Assembly: GCA_900548515.1 (NCBI GenBank)
Contig: URKU01000088.1
Location: forward strand, 1-7,876
From: an uncultured Collinsella sp.
Lineage (GTDB): Bacteria > Actinomycetota > Coriobacteriia > Coriobacteriales > Coriobacteriaceae
DNA: 7,876 bases
Direction of reading: 5' to 3'
The notes under the pieces were generated by a model. It was not told the origin of the DNA, did not search any database, and was given only the letters and a program-made list of their open reading frames with translations. Both the position numbers and the translations under genes were made by a program. Within the stretch, counting starts at the first letter, position 1. The number at the start of each line of letters is the position of its first letter. This document shows positions 5,555 to 7,876 of this stretch, in pieces.

Positions 5555-6586
5555 ATGCCGGACAACGGATTGATTCAAAAGACAGATGCGCACGAGATGG
5601 CTCATGGGCGTCCTGTCCAGATAACCGAGCATACGACGGTAACCGAGCTGCAGCCCAGCCTGTCCGATGTCGTGTGCGCAAACAAAAAGCTGCAGATTAG
5701 CTTTATCGTTGCGCTCGTGGTCCTGGCGCTGCTGTCGGGCTTTGTAGCTCGTCCGCATTTCGCCGATACCAAAACTTGGGACTCCACCATCGAGGTCATC
5801 GATCAAAAGAAGGGCAACGTTTTGGCGCTCACGGCTTCATGCGTTGCTCTATCTGCGGGCATTACCGCGCTGCCGGGTGATACGGGAACGCCGGTTGCCG
5901 AGCAGCTCGCGCAGCTTTCAGGCAACCTTGGTATCGTGCTTGCCGTGCTATACCTAGAGAAATATTTGCTCACGATTTTGTGGTCGGTTGGCTTGGGCGT
6001 CCTAATCCCGTTTGCGTTGGTGCTCTTTGCGGTGTCGCTCGGCATTCACGGGCGCTGGAGTACGAGCGCCGTCCTGCGCCGTGTGGCGACACGCGTGCTG
6101 GTGGTTGCCGTGATCGGCATGGCGCTCGTACCCGCGAGCGTATGGGTGTCGCAAAAGGTCGATGAAACGTATCGCGTAAGTATTGAGCAAGCTGAGCAAA
6201 AGGCGAGCGATGCCGCAAAGACGGCTGATGCCACGGACAGGTCAGCCGAGACCAGCTCAAAATCGAACAAGAAAAAATCCGAGGCCAAGGAGTCCAAAAA
6301 CGTGCTCGAGCAGTTGACTGACGGGGCCTCGAGCCTTGTTACGTCGGTGACCAGCGGTGCCAAGCAGATGACCGATGAGATCGTGCATCAGGTGACCGAT
6401 CTGATCGAAGGCGTCATCGTGATGATCGTGACCTCGTGTGTGATTCCTCTACTGGTGCTCGTGGCGTTCCTATGGCTAGGACACGTGCTGCTGGGGATCG
6501 ATATCTCCGGTCCCGCGAACTATCTGACGGGTCGTTTCTTGAGCGCTCCGTCCAGACATGCCAAGAAGAGCGGGCAGTCTGAGTAG
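5555..6586 (+). CDS. Six-helix membrane protein of unknown function
   Basis: I do not recognise a named family for this 343-residue protein. Residues 1-45 are hydrophilic. Hydrophobic segments at about 46-65, 88-105, 122-142, 143-164 and 179-199 look like membrane helices. A long charged linker follows (about 200-283), rich in Ala, Ser, Lys and Glu, with a KSNKKKSEAKESK stretch near 236-248 and a predicted amphipathic helix at about 249-283. A last hydrophobic segment lies at 284-314, then a short basic tail. The most distinctive stretch is ITALPGDTGTPVAEQLAQLS before helix 3 and LYLEKYLLTI within it. I have an impression, unverified, of similar uncharacterised proteins in gut Firmicutes. The start is well supported by GAGGAGGT 7 bases upstream. 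It stands alone between lacF and lacAB, with its own -10 and terminator, so a role in lactose use is not implied by operon structure. Confidence 0.85.
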   Translation: MPDNGLIQKTDAHEMAHGRPVQITEHTTVTELQPSLSDVVCANKKLQISFIVALVVLALLSGFVARPHFADTKTWDSTIEVIDQKKGNVLALTASCVALSAGITALPGDTGTPVAEQLAQLSGNLGIVLAVLYLEKYLLTILWSVGLGVLIPFALVLFAVSLGIHGRWSTSAVLRRVATRVLVVAVIGMALVPASVWVSQKVDETYRVSIEQAEQKASDAAKTADATDRSAETSSKSNKKKSEAKESKNVLEQLTDGASSLVTSVTSGAKQMTDEIVHQVTDLIEGVIVMIVTSCVIPLLVLVAFLWLGHVLLGIDISGPANYLTGRFLSAPSRHAKKSGQSE

Positions 6587-6620
6587 GCGGCAAAGCGATC
6601 TTTGGAAGATCAACCGTAAG

Positions 6621-6656
6621 AAGGGCGGCCGAGACACGTTCTCGGTCGCCCTTTTG
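6621..6656 (+). terminator. Intrinsic terminator after the membrane-protein gene
   Basis: AAGGGCGGCCGAGA (6621-6634) pairs with TCTCGGTCGCCCTT (6640-6653) around a five-base loop, with one G-U pair, followed by a T-rich tail (TTTTGTTTG). A smaller hairpin, GATCTT-TGG-AAGATC, precedes it at 6597-6611. Confidence 0.9.
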
Positions 6657-6662
6657 TTTGTT

Positions 6663-6817
6663 GAACACATGGTCGCTACGTCCGCGCCGGGTCCAAACGG
6701 TCAGCAATCACCTGTGAACGGTATTTGCTCAAAAAAGAACAAAGATAAACAAATAGTTGTTGCAGTTTATGTTCGAATGTGTTCAAATAAACACGAACAG
6801 TGAAGAACCGCACGTTC
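6663..6817. promoter_or_regulatory. Phased GAAC/GTTC-box array upstream of lacA
   Basis: GAAC cores start at 6663, 6716, 6737, 6795 and 6805, with a near-match AAAC at 6695. Steps 6695-6716-6737 are 21 and 21 bases, and 6795-6805 is 10. GTTC cores lie at 6771 and 6781 (10 apart) and 6814. TGTTCGAATGTGTTCAAAT (6770-6788) resembles the lacF element at 4748-4766 (15 of 19 positions). CAAAAAAGAACA (6730-6741) is the exact reverse complement of 4829-4840. TGAACGGT (6715-6722) is the reverse complement of the lacF ACCGTTCA boxes. An imperfect palindrome, GTGTT...AACAC, lies at 6779-6794. No confident -35/-10 pair was found. Confidence 0.5.
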
Positions 6818-6893
6818 AGATGCCCGGACCTGAGCGCGATTCAACACTTCCAAACAGGAACTACGCACCTGCGTATCTCTCAAGGAGGATGTC

Positions 6894-7322
6894 ATGAGGG
6901 TTGTAATCGCTTCCGATGCCGACGGTATGTCGATGAAGGAGTCCATCAAGGAGATGCTCATCGCCGACGGTCACGAGGTCGTTGACTATTCCGAGACCCC
7001 TGCCGCGGACTTTGTCGATTCCGCCACCGCCGTTGCCAAGGACCTGCTGGAGCACAAGGATTCCCAGGGCTTCGCATTCGATAAGTACGGCGTCGGCTCC
7101 TATATGGCCGCCGTCAAGATCAAGGGCATGGTCGTCGCCAACATTTCCGACGAGCGTTCCGCTTACATGACCCGCGAGCACAACGGCTCGCGCATGGTCA
7201 CCATGGGCCCGGGCGTTGTGGGCACCGAGGTCGCTAAGAAGATCGCCCGTGAGTTCCTGCGTGCCCAGTACGCCGGCGGCCGTCACCAGATCCGTGTCGA
7301 CATGCTCAACAAGATGGCCTAA
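6894..7322 (+). CDS. lacA: Galactose-6-phosphate isomerase subunit LacA
   Basis: This 142-residue protein of the LacAB/RpiB family is the non-cysteine subunit of the heteromeric isomerase that converts galactose-6-phosphate to tagatose-6-phosphate in the cytoplasm. The family stretches KIKGMV, SDERSAYMTREHN and GGRHQIRVDMLNKM match lactococcal LacA closely, as does the length (141-142). At the position where LacB and RpiB carry the catalytic cysteine, this subunit has FDKYGVG with Asp63. That is also the state in lactococcal LacA, so it is a family feature and not damage. The start is supported by AAGGAGG 5-6 bases upstream. It is the first gene of a lacA-lacB operon with a 63-base gap, preceded by a 307-base gene-free region holding the terminator of the previous gene and the GAAC/GTTC array. 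Confidence 0.95.
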   Translation: MRVVIASDADGMSMKESIKEMLIADGHEVVDYSETPAADFVDSATAVAKDLLEHKDSQGFAFDKYGVGSYMAAVKIKGMVVANISDERSAYMTREHNGSRMVTMGPGVVGTEVAKKIAREFLRAQYAGGRHQIRVDMLNKMA

Positions 7323-7385
7323 CGAGAGCCACCGAGAACTCGAACTTCTACCTCAACTTGTGAATTCAGACGAAAGGACGTTCTG

Positions 7386-7876
7386 ATGAAGAAGACCATC
7401 GCAATCGGTTGCGACCATATCGTTACGGACGAGAAGATCTATCTGGCCGACCGCCTGGAGCAGGCTGGCTACAAGGTGCTCGACTGCGGCACCTACAGCC
7501 ACACCCGTACGCACTATCCCATCTACGGCAAGGCCGTGGGCGAGGCTGTTGCCAGCGGCAAGGCCGACTTTGGCGTGGCTCTGTGCGGTACCGGCATTGG
7601 CATCACCAACGCTGTCAACAAGGTTCCCGGCGCCCGCTGCGCCCTGGTCCGCGACATGACCTCTGCCCTGTATGCCCGTCGCGAGCTCAACGCCAACATC
7701 GTGGGCTTTGGCGGCAAGATTACCGGCGAGTTCCTGATGGCCGACATCATGCTTGCCTTCCTGGAGGAGCCTTACGAGAAGACCCCCGAGCACGATGCCC
7801 TGATCGCCAAGATCGATGCCTGCAATAAGGCCGACGCCGAGGCTCAGGCTGACCCGCACTTCTTTGACGAGTTCCT
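7386..7876 (+). CDS. lacB: Galactose-6-phosphate isomerase subunit LacB (3' end cut by window)
   Basis: The visible 163 residues belong to the catalytic partner of LacA. The motif IGCDHIVTDEK holds Asp10-His11, and ALCGTGIGITNAVNKVPG holds the catalytic-type Cys67. RDMTSALYARRELNANIVGFGGKITGE follows the LacB pattern. Lactococcal LacB has 171 residues and ends FFTEFLEKWDRGEY, so the visible end at PHFFDEF is only about 8 residues short of the expected stop; the truncation comes from the window edge and is not a mutation. The start is supported by AAAGGA 7 bases upstream. With LacA it feeds tagatose-6-phosphate to a kinase (LacC) and aldolase (LacD), which are not visible and may lie further right. 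Confidence 0.95.
   Translation, partial: MKKTIAIGCDHIVTDEKIYLADRLEQAGYKVLDCGTYSHTRTHYPIYGKAVGEAVASGKADFGVALCGTGIGITNAVNKVPGARCALVRDMTSALYARRELNANIVGFGGKITGEFLMADIMLAFLEEPYEKTPEHDALIAKIDACNKADAEAQADPHFFDEF

Noticed and set aside
6954..7100. Apparent loss of the catalytic cysteine in LacA (Asp63 in its place)
   Set aside because: The LacA subunit of the family also lacks this cysteine in lactococci, while LacB keeps it (Cys67), so it is not a defect.
1..7876. CRISPR arrays, tRNA or rRNA genes, defence systems
   Set aside because: No regularly spaced long repeats, no tRNA-like cloverleaf that I could recognise, and no defence-type protein were seen on reading both strands.

Overview
The window is a lactose-utilisation locus that uses the phosphotransferase (PTS) / tagatose-6-phosphate route. 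All five structural lac genes are recognisable by family: lacG (6-phospho-beta-galactosidase), lacE (lactose PTS IIC-IIB), lacF (lactose PTS IIA), and lacA and lacB (the two galactose-6-phosphate isomerase subunits, lacB cut by the window end). The GC-rich coding sequence, strong GGAGG-type ribosome sites and the style of the intergenic repeats suggest a Gram-positive gut actinobacterium of the Collinsella/Coriobacteriia kind. That placement is inferred from general resemblance and is not proven by any marker in the window.

Layout. Bases 1-81 hold a GC-rich hairpin and a short repeat-like stretch. lacG (82-1521) and lacE (1588-3354) form a leftward operon, lacE first, with a hairpin between them. 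A 357-base divergent control region (3355-3711) carries two matching LacI-type operators. It leads rightward into a LacI-family regulator (3712-4716). A 214-base control region then precedes lacF (4931-5269), which ends at a clear terminator. Bases 5331-5510 are filled with palindromic repeat-like DNA. A monocistronic six-helix membrane protein of unknown function follows (5555-6586), with its own -10 element and terminator. A 233-base control region precedes lacA (6894-7322) and lacB (from 7386).

How it works together. LacF and LacE would import lactose as lactose-6-phosphate, LacG would split it into glucose and galactose-6-phosphate, and LacAB would isomerise the latter to tagatose-6-phosphate. 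Tagatose-6-phosphate kinase and aldolase (lacC, lacD) are not in the window. The genes are split into at least three transcription units around a LacI-type regulator, unlike the single lacABCDFEG operon under a DeoR-type LacR in lactococci and streptococci. The most notable signal is regulatory. The lacE/lacI region carries the LacI-type operator pair. The lacF and lacA upstream regions instead share a different set of GTTC/GAAC boxes at helical spacing, which suggests a second regulator not encoded here.
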